A DNA stretch of 64,000 nucleotides from NCBI RefSeq assembly GCF_000718305.1, contig NZ_JOFQ01000007.1, positions 186,001-250,000 on the forward strand, written 5' to 3'. Below the pieces are notes generated by a model that saw nothing but the letters and a program-made list of their open reading frames with translations, was not told the origin of the DNA and did no database searches. The translations under genes were made by a program, and so were the position numbers. Each line of letters opens with the position of its first letter. Position 1 is the first letter of the stretch. Below are positions 25,667-34,700 of the stretch, piece after piece. This DNA is from Streptomyces niger. Its GTDB lineage: Bacteria; Actinomycetota; Actinomycetes; Streptomycetales; Streptomycetaceae.

Positions 25667-27015
25667 GGACGTACGACACGAACCCTTCGGGCGGCGCACG
25701 CCGCAGATCCGTGCTCGGCGGGGCCGCCGCCGTGGCCGCGGGCTTCGCGCTGGCTGGGTGCGGGGGCGGTGCCGAGGACAAGAAGAACGCGCCCAAGGAA
25801 CGCAAGAAGGGCCAGAAGATCACCCTCACCTTCTGGTCGTGGGTGCCCGGCATCGACAAGCCGGTCGACCTCTGGAACAGCAAGCACCCCGAGGTCCAGG
25901 TCCAGGTCGAGAAGGTCTCGGCGGTCAACGGCGCCCAGTACGCGAAGATGCACGCCGCGATCAAGGCGGGCAACCCGCCCGACCTCGGCCAGATCGAGTT
26001 CCCCGTCGTGCCGAGCTTCCTGCTCGACAACGGGCTGCTGGACCTGACCACCATCGGCGGCGAGCGGTACAAGAAGGAGTTCGTCGGCTGGCAGTGGCAG
26101 CAGTCCGTCTTCGGCAAGGGCGTCTACGCCATCCCGCAGGCGTCCGGCCCCATGGGCCTCTTCATCCGCCGGGACCTCTTCGACAAGTGGGACATCGAAC
26201 CGCCCGCCACCTGGGACGACTACGAGGCCGCCGCCAAGAAGATCCGCAAGAAGGGCGCCTGGATCGAGACGTTCGCGCCCACCAACGGCAACCGCTTCGC
26301 GGGCTACGCCTGGCAGGCCGGCGCCAAGTGGTACGCCGCCGAAGGGGACACCTGGACCGTCGCCATCGACGACGAGCCCACCCGCAAGGTCGCCGACTAC
26401 TGGGAGGGACTGGTCAAGCAGAAGCTGATCAAGACCATCCCGGACCGCCAGAACGCCTGGTACAAGGACATCCAGACCGGCGCCATCCTCGCCTGGCTCG
26501 GCGCCAGCTGGGGCGACGCGCTGCTGGTCGGCAACGCCCCCGACACCGAGGGCAAGTGGCGCGCCGCGCCCCTGCCGCAGTGGACGAAGGGCGCGAACGC
26601 GCAGGCCAACTGGGGCGGCTCGACCACCGCGGTGTTCGCCGGCGCCACCTACCCCAAGGACGCACTCGACTTCGCCGTCTGGCTCAACACCGACCCCGAG
26701 GCGATCAAGCTGCTCATCGAAGGCGGCTACGGCTTCCCCAGCGCGAAGAAGGGCTACGAGACCAGCGACCTGGACGTGCACAAGGACTTCTTCGGTGGGC
26801 AGGCGTACAGCCAGGTCTTCCGGGAGGCCGGTGACCACGTCGACACCAGCTGGCAGTGGGGCCCCGGCGTCGACACCCTCTACCAGCGCCTGGGCGACGC
26901 CTTCACCGAGGCGCTGAGCAGCGGCGACTCCTTCCGCTCGGTACTGAAGAAGGTCCAGGCCCAGACCGTGAGCGACCTCAAGGGCAAGGGCCTGAAGGTG
27001 GCGAGCGGCGGGTGA
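25663..27015 (+). CDS. ABC sugar-binding lipoprotein (family 1)
   Basis: This 450-residue solute-binding protein has an N-terminal RRRSVLGG twin-arginine stretch and a LAGC lipobox, so it is a possible Tat lipoprotein. The mature part is the oligosaccharide-binding type (ITLTFWSWVPGIDKPVDLW; WAPLPQW-like segments). It overlaps the sialidase stop by 4 bp (ATGA) with GGAGGAG upstream, and is followed by two permeases that also overlap. The probable ligand is a sialic-acid-containing glycan or sialic acid; this rests on context only. Confidence 0.87.
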   Translation: MRTYDTNPSGGARRRSVLGGAAAVAAGFALAGCGGGAEDKKNAPKERKKGQKITLTFWSWVPGIDKPVDLWNSKHPEVQVQVEKVSAVNGAQYAKMHAAIKAGNPPDLGQIEFPVVPSFLLDNGLLDLTTIGGERYKKEFVGWQWQQSVFGKGVYAIPQASGPMGLFIRRDLFDKWDIEPPATWDDYEAAAKKIRKKGAWIETFAPTNGNRFAGYAWQAGAKWYAAEGDTWTVAIDDEPTRKVADYWEGLVKQKLIKTIPDRQNAWYKDIQTGAILAWLGASWGDALLVGNAPDTEGKWRAAPLPQWTKGANAQANWGGSTTAVFAGATYPKDALDFAVWLNTDPEAIKLLIEGGYGFPSAKKGYETSDLDVHKDFFGGQAYSQVFREAGDHVDTSWQWGPGVDTLYQRLGDAFTEALSSGDSFRSVLKKVQAQTVSDLKGKGLKVASGG

Positions 27016-27929
27016 GGCGGCCGACCCGGACGGAGGCCCGCAACGCCCGCGCGGCGGCGGGCTTCCTGCTCCCCTTCCTCGCGCTGTTCCTCCTCTGCTT
27101 CGTCGCACCCATCGTGTACGCCGTCTGGCAGAGCCTGCACAGGACCGAGCGCACCGGGCCGCTCGGCCTCGGCGGCGGGGAGCGAGAGGTCTTCGCCGGG
27201 CTGGTCAACTACGGCCAGGCGCTGGCCGACGACCGTTTCCTCGCCGGCTTCGGCCGGGTGCTGCTCTTCGGTGCCGTACAGATCCCCCTCATGATCATCC
27301 TGGCGACCGCCCTCGCGCTGCTCCTGGAGAGCGCCAGCGCCCGCTGGGTGACCTTCTTCCGCAGCGCGTTCTTCCTGCCGTACGGCGTCCCCGGCGTCAT
27401 CGCGTCCATCCTCTGGGGCTTCCTCTACGTCCCCGGGATCAGCCCGCTGGTGAAGATGGCCGAGGCGGTCGGCTGGGACGTGGACTTCCTCTCCCGCGGC
27501 GCCGTCCTGTGGTCCATCGCCAACATCGTCACCTGGCAGTTCACCGGCTACAACATGCTCGTCCTGATCGCCCAGCTCAAGGCCGTACCCCAGGAGCTGT
27601 ACGAGGCGGCCCGCATCGACGGCGCCAACGCCCGGCAGGTCGCCCTGCACATCAAGATCCCGCTGATCCGTCCCGCGCTCGTCCTGACCTGCGTCTTCTC
27701 TATCATCGGCACGCTCCAGCTGTTCGCCGAGCCGATGGTGCTGCGGCCGCTCGCCTCCTCCATCGACTCCGGCTACACGCCCAACCTGCACGCCTACAGC
27801 GAGGCGTTCGTCGGCAACAACCAGCACCTCGCGGCCGCCGAAGCCGTGCTCCTCGCGCTGGTCGCCTGCGTCCTGTCGTTCGGCTTCCTGCGGCTGGTCG
27901 GGCAGCGGGGGAAGGGGGACGGCCGGTGA
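27012..27929 (+). CDS. ABC sugar permease, subunit 1
   Basis: This 305-residue MalF-like permease has six membrane segments and the EAA loop EAARIDGANARQVALHIKIPL (about residue 200), which contacts the ATPase. The start is GTG 27012, overlapping the binding-protein stop by 4 bp. No ABC ATPase gene follows the second permease, so the importer presumably uses a shared ATPase such as MsiK, as many streptomycete sugar importers do. Confidence 0.9.
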   Translation: MRRPTRTEARNARAAAGFLLPFLALFLLCFVAPIVYAVWQSLHRTERTGPLGLGGGEREVFAGLVNYGQALADDRFLAGFGRVLLFGAVQIPLMIILATALALLLESASARWVTFFRSAFFLPYGVPGVIASILWGFLYVPGISPLVKMAEAVGWDVDFLSRGAVLWSIANIVTWQFTGYNMLVLIAQLKAVPQELYEAARIDGANARQVALHIKIPLIRPALVLTCVFSIIGTLQLFAEPMVLRPLASSIDSGYTPNLHAYSEAFVGNNQHLAAAEAVLLALVACVLSFGFLRLVGQRGKGDGR

Positions 27930-28771
27930 CCCCCGTACAGCTCCGCCACCGCATCCTCACCTGCACCCTGCTGACCGTCGCCGCCGTCTACTTCCTCATC
28001 CCCGTCTACTGGCTGGTGGTCTCCGCCACGAAGAGCAGCGGCGACCTCTTCGGCAGCTTCGGCTTCTGGTTCGCCGACCCGCGCCCGATCCAGTACCTGA
28101 GCGACGTCCTCACCTACGACCACGGCATCTACGTCCGCTGGTTCGCCAACTCCCTGCTCTACGCGGGCGTCGGCGCGCTCGCCGCGACCCTGCTGTCCGC
28201 CGCAGCCGGCTACGCGCTCGCGAAGTTCCCCTTCCCGGGCCGGGAGGGCGTCTTCAACGTCATCCTGGCCGGCGTGCTGATCCCCGGTACGGCGCTCGCC
28301 CTGCCGCTGTACTTCCTCTTCAGCGGCTTCGGCATGTCCAACACCTACTGGTCCGTGCTGATCCCCAGCGTGGTGAGCCCGTTCGGCGTCTACCTCTGCC
28401 GGATCTACGCGGCCGCCGCGGTGCCCGACTCGCTGCTGGAGGCGGCCCGCATCGACGGCGCGGGGGAGTGGCGCATCTTCTCCGGCCTCGGCCTGCGGCT
28501 GATGGTCCCCGCGCTGGTCACCGTCTTCCTGTTCCAGTTCGTGCACATCTGGAACAACTACTTCCTGCCGCTCGTGATGCTCTCCGACTCCGACCTCTAC
28601 CCGATCCAGCTGGGCCTGACGTCCTGGACCGGCTACGCCGACCGGCAGCCGGAGCTGTACCAGTACACCGTCGGCGGCGCGTTCCTCTCCGTCCTGCCGC
28701 TGATGATCCTGATGACGGTGTTGCAGCGGTACTGGCGCACCGGGCTCACCGAAGGCAGCGTCAAGGCGTGA
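27926..28771 (+). CDS. ABC sugar permease, subunit 2
   Basis: This 281-residue MalG-like permease has six membrane segments, with the EAA loop EAARIDGAGEWRIFSGLGLR near residue 175. GTG 27926 overlaps the previous stop by 4 bp. It closes the sialidase-ABC operon, which ends at a stem-loop just before npdG. Confidence 0.9.
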   Translation: MTPVQLRHRILTCTLLTVAAVYFLIPVYWLVVSATKSSGDLFGSFGFWFADPRPIQYLSDVLTYDHGIYVRWFANSLLYAGVGALAATLLSAAAGYALAKFPFPGREGVFNVILAGVLIPGTALALPLYFLFSGFGMSNTYWSVLIPSVVSPFGVYLCRIYAAAAVPDSLLEAARIDGAGEWRIFSGLGLRLMVPALVTVFLFQFVHIWNNYFLPLVMLSDSDLYPIQLGLTSWTGYADRQPELYQYTVGGAFLSVLPLMILMTVLQRYWRTGLTEGSVKA

Positions 28772-28802
28772 CCGGCGGGGCGGGCGCCGGACCGTGATCA
28801 CC

Positions 28803-28843
28803 GGCACGCCGCGTCCCGCTGCCCGGTGCGGGCGGGGCGTGCC
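28803..28843 (+). terminator. Stem-loop at the end of the sialidase-ABC operon
   Basis: GGCACGCC pairs with GGCGTGCC around further complementary GC blocks. It ends directly before the npdG promoter, so it also separates the two transcription units. Confidence 0.45.
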
Positions 28844-28848
28844 AGTAT
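28843..28848 (+). promoter_or_regulatory. -10-like hexamer, leaderless start of npdG
   Basis: CAGTAT ends 7 nt before the ATG at 28856. No ribosome site is visible. Confidence 0.4.
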
Positions 28849-28855
28849 CGCTGTC

Positions 28856-29596
28856 ATGACTACTCCTGACGATGCGCAGCCCACACCTCCCGTGAACGTC
28901 GCGACCGAAGCGAAGAAGGCGCTCAAGAAGGACCCGTGGGACCTGCCGGACGTGTCCGGCCTGGTGATCGGCGTGCTCGGCGGCACGGGGGACCAGGGCC
29001 GGGGGCTGGCGTACCGGTTCGCCCGGGCGGGCCAGAAGGTGATCATCGGCTCGCGCGCCGCCGAGCGGGCGCAGGCGGCGGCGGAGGAGCTCGGCCACGG
29101 CGTGGAAGGCGCGGCGAACGCGGAGTGCGCGCGCCGCTCCGACGTGGTGATCGTCGCCGTGCCCTGGGAGGGCCACGCCAAGACGCTGGAGTCGCTGCGC
29201 GAGGAGCTGGCCGACAAGCTCGTCGTCGACTGCGTCAACCCGCTCGGCTTCGACAAGAAGGGCGCCTACGCGCTGAAGCCGGAGGAGGGCAGCGCCGCCG
29301 AGCAGGCCGCCGCCCTGCTCCCGGACTCCCGGGTGACCGCGGCCTTCCACCACCTCTCGGCGGTGCTCCTGCAGGACCCGGAGGTCGCGGAGATCGACAC
29401 GGACGTGATGGTGCTCGGCGAGAAGCGGGCCGACACGGACGTCGTACAGGCGCTGGCAGCGCGCATCCCCGGCATGCGCGGCGTCTTCGCCGGCCGGCTC
29501 CGCAACGCCCACCAGGTCGAGTCCCTGGTCGCCAACCTGATCTCCACCAACCGCCGGTACAAGGTGCACGCGGGCCTGCGACTGACGGACATGTGA
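28856..29596 (+). CDS. npdG: NADPH-dependent F420 reductase
   Basis: This 246-residue enzyme transfers hydride between NADP(H) and coenzyme F420, feeding the F420 pool used in antibiotic biosynthesis and detoxification. The Rossmann motif is VIGVLGGTGDQGRGLA (about residue 42), and GSRAAERA binds the NADP phosphate. The conserved AAFHHLSAVLL segment lies near residue 165. The 35-residue head is polar. It stands alone. Its last codons run into a tandem repeat that begins at the stop codon. Confidence 0.9.
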   Translation: MTTPDDAQPTPPVNVATEAKKALKKDPWDLPDVSGLVIGVLGGTGDQGRGLAYRFARAGQKVIIGSRAAERAQAAAEELGHGVEGAANAECARRSDVVIVAVPWEGHAKTLESLREELADKLVVDCVNPLGFDKKGAYALKPEEGSAAEQAAALLPDSRVTAAFHHLSAVLLQDPEVAEIDTDVMVLGEKRADTDVVQALAARIPGMRGVFAGRLRNAHQVESLVANLISTNRRYKVHAGLRLTDM

Positions 29597-29682
29597 GACG
29601 ACCGGCCCCTGGGCCTGTGGGACGACCGGCCGACCCGGCCCACGGACCCGTGGGACGGCCGGCTGACCCGGTTCATGGACCT
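29593..29682. repeat. 33-bp tandem repeat at the npdG stop codon
   Basis: Two full units (29617-29649 and 29650-29682) start GTGGGACG-CCGGC and are about 80% alike. A shorter 24-bp copy, starting GTGAGACGACCGGCC, overlaps the npdG TGA at 29594-29596. The rest of the 194-bp gap up to 29790 holds a GC-rich lead and the ribosome site of the next gene. Confidence 0.65.
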
Positions 29683-29790
29683 GCGAGGCCCGGGGCGGGG
29701 CATCCGGCGGGCCGGAGTCGGGCGGAGCGGGGCATGGGGGACACTGGAGGGGACCGCAGTACCGCAGTACCTCGACAGGAGCCCCCTCCC

Positions 29791-30042
29791 ATGCCCGCCC
29801 TGCCTCCGCCCGGCCCGGCCCGGCGCCTCGCCGTCTTCGCCCTCGTCGTCTGCGTCCTCGCGGTCGTCGCGGCCGTCGTCTCCTTCGTGGCGGGCAACCT
29901 CATCGGCATCGCCTGGGTCCTGATGGCCGGCGTCTCCAGCAACATGGCGTGGTTCTACCTGCGCCGCGCCAAGCAGGAGCGGGCCGCCGCCGAGGCCGCT
30001 GCCGAGGCCGCGGCCCAGGACCCGGTGCAGACCCAGGGCTAG
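29791..30042 (+). CDS. Small two-helix membrane protein
   Basis: This 83-residue protein has two membrane helices (LAVFALVVCVLAVVAAVV and LIGIAWVLMAGVSSNMAWF) and a charged coiled C-terminus (RRAKQERAAAEAAAEAAA). The ATG follows AGGAG by 10 nt. Its function is unknown. It is convergent with the site-2 protease gene, with a repeat array between them. Confidence 0.65.
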   Translation: MPALPPPGPARRLAVFALVVCVLAVVAAVVSFVAGNLIGIAWVLMAGVSSNMAWFYLRRAKQERAAAEAAAEAAAQDPVQTQG

Positions 30043-30052
30043 GCCCGCGGCG

Positions 30053-30172
30053 GGGGCTCACCCCGTTGAACGGCTACGGCTCACGCCGCCAGGAGGGCTG
30101 CGGCCCACCCCGCTGGAACGGCTGCGGCCCATCCCGCTAGAACGGCTGCGGCTCGCCCTGCCAGAAGCGGAA
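30053..30172. repeat. 24-bp tandem repeat spanning the site-2 protease 3' end
   Basis: Five 24-bp units (from 30053, 30077, 30101, 30125 and 30149) run from inside the protease coding end to beyond it. On the minus strand they keep one reading frame and encode eight-residue units ending in EPQP or GPQP. The fourth unit has TAG (30137-30139) where the third has CAG. Confidence 0.75.
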
Positions 30173-30925
30173 GAGTTCCTGCCCGAAGAAGACGTCGTTG
30201 CCCGACACGCCCAGCGCCGCCAGGATCGCGTGCACCGCCTGGAAGAACACCTGGTTCACCCCCGGCACCCACAGCAGGGCGAACACCGCGATCAGGCCGA
30301 ACGGCGCGAACGGCTCGACCTGCCGCCGCACGCCGTGCGACAGCCACGGCTCGATCACGCCGTACCCGTCCAGCCCCGGCACCGGCACGAAGTTCAGGAT
30401 CGCGGCCGTCACCTGGAGCAGCGCCAGGAACGCCAGCGCGTACCGGAACGTCTGCGGTACGCCGTCCATCGCGCCCAGCCAGAACGGCGCGGTCACCACG
30501 GCGGCGAACAGGACGTTCGTCAGCGGGCCCGCCGCCGAGATCAGGCTGTGCCGCCAGCGGCCCCTGATCCGGCCGCGCTCGATGAAGACGGCGCCGCCCG
30601 GCAGCCCGATCCCGCCCATGATCACGAAGATCACCGGCAGCACGATGCTGAGCAGCGCGTGCGTGTACTTGAGCGGGTTGAGCGTCAGATAGCCCTTGGC
30701 GCCGATCGAGATGTCGCCGCTGTGCAGCGCCGTACGGGCGTGCGCGTACTCGTGCAGGCACAGTGAGACGATCCAGCCCGAGACCACGAACAGGAACACG
30801 GCGAAGCCGGTGTTCGCGGCGAGCCTCCCCGTCCACACGGCCCAGCCCGAGACCGCCATGACGGCGACGAGCGCGAGGAAGACGGGACTGACGCGCTGAT
30901 CCGCGCGCCGGGCTGCGGTGGTCAT
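30137..30925 (-). CDS. Site-2 protease family intramembrane metalloprotease
   Basis: This 262-residue membrane protein has HEYAH (His58-Glu59, His62) within SLCLHEYAHARTAL. The second metal site NFVPVPGLDGYG supplies the conserved Asp. These are the zinc-binding motifs of S2P proteases, which cut transmembrane segments during signalling. Five or six helices are visible and no PDZ domain is present, placing it in the compact actinobacterial group. ATG 30925 follows AGGAG. The C-terminus ends at a TAG in a repeat that otherwise stays open, so an ancestral, longer tail is likely. Confidence 0.85.
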   Translation of the reverse strand: MTTAARRADQRVSPVFLALVAVMAVSGWAVWTGRLAANTGFAVFLFVVSGWIVSLCLHEYAHARTALHSGDISIGAKGYLTLNPLKYTHALLSIVLPVIFVIMGGIGLPGGAVFIERGRIRGRWRHSLISAAGPLTNVLFAAVVTAPFWLGAMDGVPQTFRYALAFLALLQVTAAILNFVPVPGLDGYGVIEPWLSHGVRRQVEPFAPFGLIAVFALLWVPGVNQVFFQAVHAILAALGVSGNDVFFGQELFRFWQGEPQPF

Positions 30926-31031
30926 CGTGCGGTGCTCCTGAGGGGGACGAGGGGTGGGGTGGCGGATCGTACTCGGAGAGGGCGGTGGACCGTACCCGGA
31001 AAACGACGAGCGGGATGCCGCTGGTTCCAGG

Positions 31032-31037
31032 CAGTCT
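31032..31037 (+). promoter_or_regulatory. -10-like hexamer, leaderless start of the DUF6578-like gene
   Basis: CAGTCT ends 6 nt before the ATG at 31044. No ribosome site is visible. Confidence 0.35.
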
Positions 31038-31043
31038 GGTGTC

Positions 31044-31559
31044 ATGTCCCGCCGCGAAGCCGCATCCGCCACGAACGTCCCTCCCCCGAACCCCGCCGAC
31101 GATGCACGTCCCGACGATGCACGTCCCGGTGAGGCCCGCCGCGAGATCCGGCGGGTCTTCTACGCGGACTGGGAGATGGAGTGCTGCGGCACGCCCTTCT
31201 CCGTGGGGGACCGGGTGACCTGGACGCTGCACCGCACGGAGTCGCCGGACCCGATGTGGGAGTGGGAGATCACGAACCACGGCCCGGACCCCGCGGACGA
31301 GGATTCGGTCACCGGCCTGGTCCGCTCGATCAACGTGCTGATCCAGGGCTACCGGCGGCCGGCGGGCAGCCGTACGTACGAGGAGGTGGCGGGCGAGCGC
31401 GAACTTCGTCCGGTCCGTACCTGCCCGAAGTGGTTCTCCCGCGTACCCGGCGGGACGGACGACCGGCCCGACCACTACGTGGAGGAGAGCGGCGCCCTGG
31501 TCGAGCTGGAGATACGGTCACCGGACGGCCGAGGGGGCACGGCCGCGCGGCAGCGCTGA
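31044..31559 (+). CDS. DUF6578-like hypothetical protein
   Basis: This 171-residue soluble protein has the core VFYADWEMECCGTPFSVGDR (about residues 38-57). That core matches, as far as I recall, the DUF6578 family of unknown function. The Cys-Cys pair is the most striking feature. The N-terminus contains a direct 15-bp repeat (31098-31112 and 31113-31127) encoding PDDAR twice. It is divergent from the site-2 protease and followed by another tail repeat. Confidence 0.65.
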   Translation: MSRREAASATNVPPPNPADDARPDDARPGEARREIRRVFYADWEMECCGTPFSVGDRVTWTLHRTESPDPMWEWEITNHGPDPADEDSVTGLVRSINVLIQGYRRPAGSRTYEEVAGERELRPVRTCPKWFSRVPGGTDDRPDHYVEESGALVELEIRSPDGRGGTAARQR

Positions 31560-31566
31560 GGAGCAC

Positions 31567-31640
31567 CGGGGGACGGACGGGGCCACGGGGGACGGACGGG
31601 GCCACGGGGATGACGGGAACGCGGGGGATGACGGGGAAAC
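31567..31640. repeat. 19-bp tandem repeat after the DUF6578-like stop
   Basis: Two identical 19-bp units (31567-31585 and 31586-31604), starting CGGGGGACGGACGGGGCCA, are followed by two degenerate units with the core CGGGGATGACGGG. The array starts 7 bp after the stop at 31559. Confidence 0.7.
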
Positions 31641-31693
31641 GGACACGGGTGGGGACAGCGGTGGGGGACGGGCGAGGCAGCCGGGCCGTGCAC

Positions 31694-31699
31694 GACAAT
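31694..31699 (+). promoter_or_regulatory. -10-like hexamer, leaderless start of the BTAD regulator
   Basis: GACAAT ends 6 nt before the GTG at 31706, suggesting a leaderless transcript. No ribosome site is visible. Confidence 0.35.
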
Positions 31700-31705
31700 G
31701 GGCCG

Positions 31706-34700
31706 GTGCGCTACGGAATCCTCGGAACGACCCGAGCCCGCCGGGACGACGGAACCGACGTCGCCCTCGGCGGCGCCCGCCTGCGCGCACTCCTCGCCGC
31801 CCTCGCGCTCACGCCGGGGCGCCCCCGCACCCCCGACACCCTGATCGCGGACGTCTGGGGCCCGGGCCCTGACGGGTACGCGGCGGGGGACGGGGCGCCC
31901 GGTACCGGCCTGCCGAAGGACGCGGGCGCGGCGCTGCAGGCGCTCGTCGGCCGGCTGCGGCGGGCCCTCGGCCATGCGGCGGTCGTCTCCGTGACCGGCG
32001 GCTACTACCTCGCCGCCGACCGTGACGACATCGACCTGTACCGCTTCGAGCGGCTGGCGGGCGAGGGCGAGCGCGCGCTCGCGGACGGCGATCCCCGGAA
32101 GGCCGCCGCCCTGCTGGACGACGCGCTGGCGCTGTGGCGCGGGCCGGCCCTCGCCGATCTCCCGGACGCGGTCGCGGAGGCGGCCGGCGCCGAGCGGCTG
32201 CACCTGGAGGCGCGGCGCGCCCGGCTCGCCGCCGATCTCGCGCTCGGCCGTGCGGACGAGGCGCTGCCCACCCTCACCGCGCTCTGCCGCCGGCACCCCC
32301 TCGACGAACCGCTGCACCTGCTGCGGCTGCGCGCCCTGCGCGACACGGGCCGCACAGCCGAGGCGCTGGACGCGTACGCCCACCTCAGCGCCCACCTCGC
32401 CGACCGCCTCGGCACCGACCCGTCCCCGTCCCTGCGCGCCCTGCACACGGAACTGCTGACGATGGAGACCGAGGGGCCGGAGGAGACGGAGGAGACGGCG
32501 CGGCCGGAGGGGACGAAGGGGCCGGCGGGGACGGAGGGGCCGGCGAGCGGGCTGGCGTCGGAGCCGAGCCCGAGGTCGGGAGCGGACTCGCGGCCCGCCG
32601 CGGCTTCCGACCCGGGGCCGACGCACGCGGCGGGCCCGCGGACCGGCCGTGCGCAGGCGCGGCGGGCCGGGAACCTGCGGGCTCGGCTGACGTCGTTCGT
32701 CGGGCGCGAGGCGGAGCTGCGGAACTTGCGCGACGACCTGACGGCGCACCGCCTCGTGACACTGCTCGGGCCCGGTGGCGCCGGCAAGACGCGGCTGTCG
32801 CAGGAAGGCGCCGAGGCGGCGGCGGCCGGCGAGCCCGAGGCCTGGCCGGACGGCGTGTGGTTCGCGGAACTGGGCCCCGTGCAGGACCCCGGTACGGTGC
32901 CGGAGGCCGTCCTCACCGCGCTCGGCGCCCGCGAGACCGTCGTACGCGGCAGCGCCGCCGAGGGGCTGCGGGCCGCCGCCGACCCGCTCGCGTTCGACCC
33001 GCTCGCGCAGCTCGCCGAGCACTGCGCGGGCCGCCGCATGCTGCTCGTACTGGACAACTGCGAGCACGTCATCGACGCGGCCGCCCTGCTGGCGGAGCGG
33101 CTGCTGGCCGAGTGCCCGGACGTGAGCGTGCTGGCCACCAGCCGGGAGCCGCTCGCGGTCCCCGGGGAACTGGTCCGGCCGGTGGAACCGCTGCCCGACC
33201 CCGTCGCGCTGCGCCTGCTCGCCGACCGGGGCGCCGCCGCCCGGCCCGGGTTCCGCATCGAGGACGCACCGGAGGCGTGTGCCGAGATCTGCCGCCGGTT
33301 GGACGGCCTGCCGCTGGCCATCGAGCTGGCCGCGGCCCGGCTGCGGTCGCTCTCGCCGCGTCAGCTCGCGGACCGCCTGGACGACCGCTTCCGGCTGCTG
33401 ACCAGCGGCAGCCGTACGGTACTGCCGCGCCAGCAGACGCTCCGGGCCGTCGTCGACTGGTCCTGGGACCTGCTCGACGCCCCGGAACGCGCGGTCCTCC
33501 GCCGCCTCTCCGTCTTCTCCGGCGGCGCGGACCTCACGGCAGCGGAATCCGTCTGCGCGGACCTGCCGGAGAGCCAGGAGCCTCGGGGCGGCTCGCGCAC
33601 CCCCGGGATCCCGGACGGTCGTCCGGAGATGCCGGGAAGCCCGATCGCCTCGAGGGCGCCGGAGAGATCCACCGCTTCGGAGGCGCCGGAGAGCCTGACC
33701 GCTTCGGAGGGCCACCCGGCTACGTCGGTCGGGTCCGAGTCGCCGACCGCGACCACGAGCAAGGCCGAAACCGGGATCGAGACCGAGACCGTGACCGCCC
33801 CGCTCGTCGTGCCCGGGGACGTGGCGCCGCTGCTCGGGTCGCTCGTCGACAAGTCGCTCGTCGTGGCAGGCCCGTCCGCGAACGGGGAGATGCGGTACCG
33901 GCTGCTGGAGACCGTCGGGGAGTACGCCAGGGAGCGGCTGGACGAGGCGGGGGAGCGGGCCGCGGCCGAGCGGCGGCACCTCGTGGCCTACCGGGAGCTG
34001 GCCCGTACGGCGGACCCCCTGCTGCGCGGGCCCCAGCAGCACCACTGGCTGGACCGGTTGGAGCAGGAGCACGACAACCTCCGTACCGCCCTGCGCCGCG
34101 CCGTCGCCGCGCGCGACGAGCACGAGGCGCTCTGCCTCGTGCTCTCCCTGCAGTGGTTCTGGATGCTGCGCGACCACCGCGGCGACGCCCGTACCTGGTC
34201 CACGGCCGCCACCGAGCTCGGCCCGAACCCCTTCCTGCCGCCGGTCGTGCCCGCGCCGCCGCTGGCGGCGCGCCCCATCGACGCCCCGCCGCCGCTGCCG
34301 CCCGAACAACTCCTGGAGGCGCGCCGGCAGGTTCGACTCGTCGCGCTGGCCGGCCGGGAGAGCGACATGGACACGCTGCTGGACGACGAGGAGCAGGAAG
34401 AGCTGCGGGGGATCGCCGCCGCCTACCGTGGCGGGCTGCCGCAGACCTGTCGGGTGCCGGGCGTGATGTGGTTCTACGCCGTCATGATGACCGGCCGGTT
34501 CGAGGAACTGATCACCCTGATGGACGCGACCGTGCGCGGCTGCCGGGAGTTCGGTTACGACTGGGAGCTGGCGTTCGTCCTCCAGCTGCGGGCGAAGATC
34601 CAGAACGACCGGCCCGGCGGGCTGCCGCAGGCGACCCGCGACGTCGACGAGTCGCTGGAGATCTTCCTCAGGATCGGCGACGCCTGGGGCGTGGCCGAGG

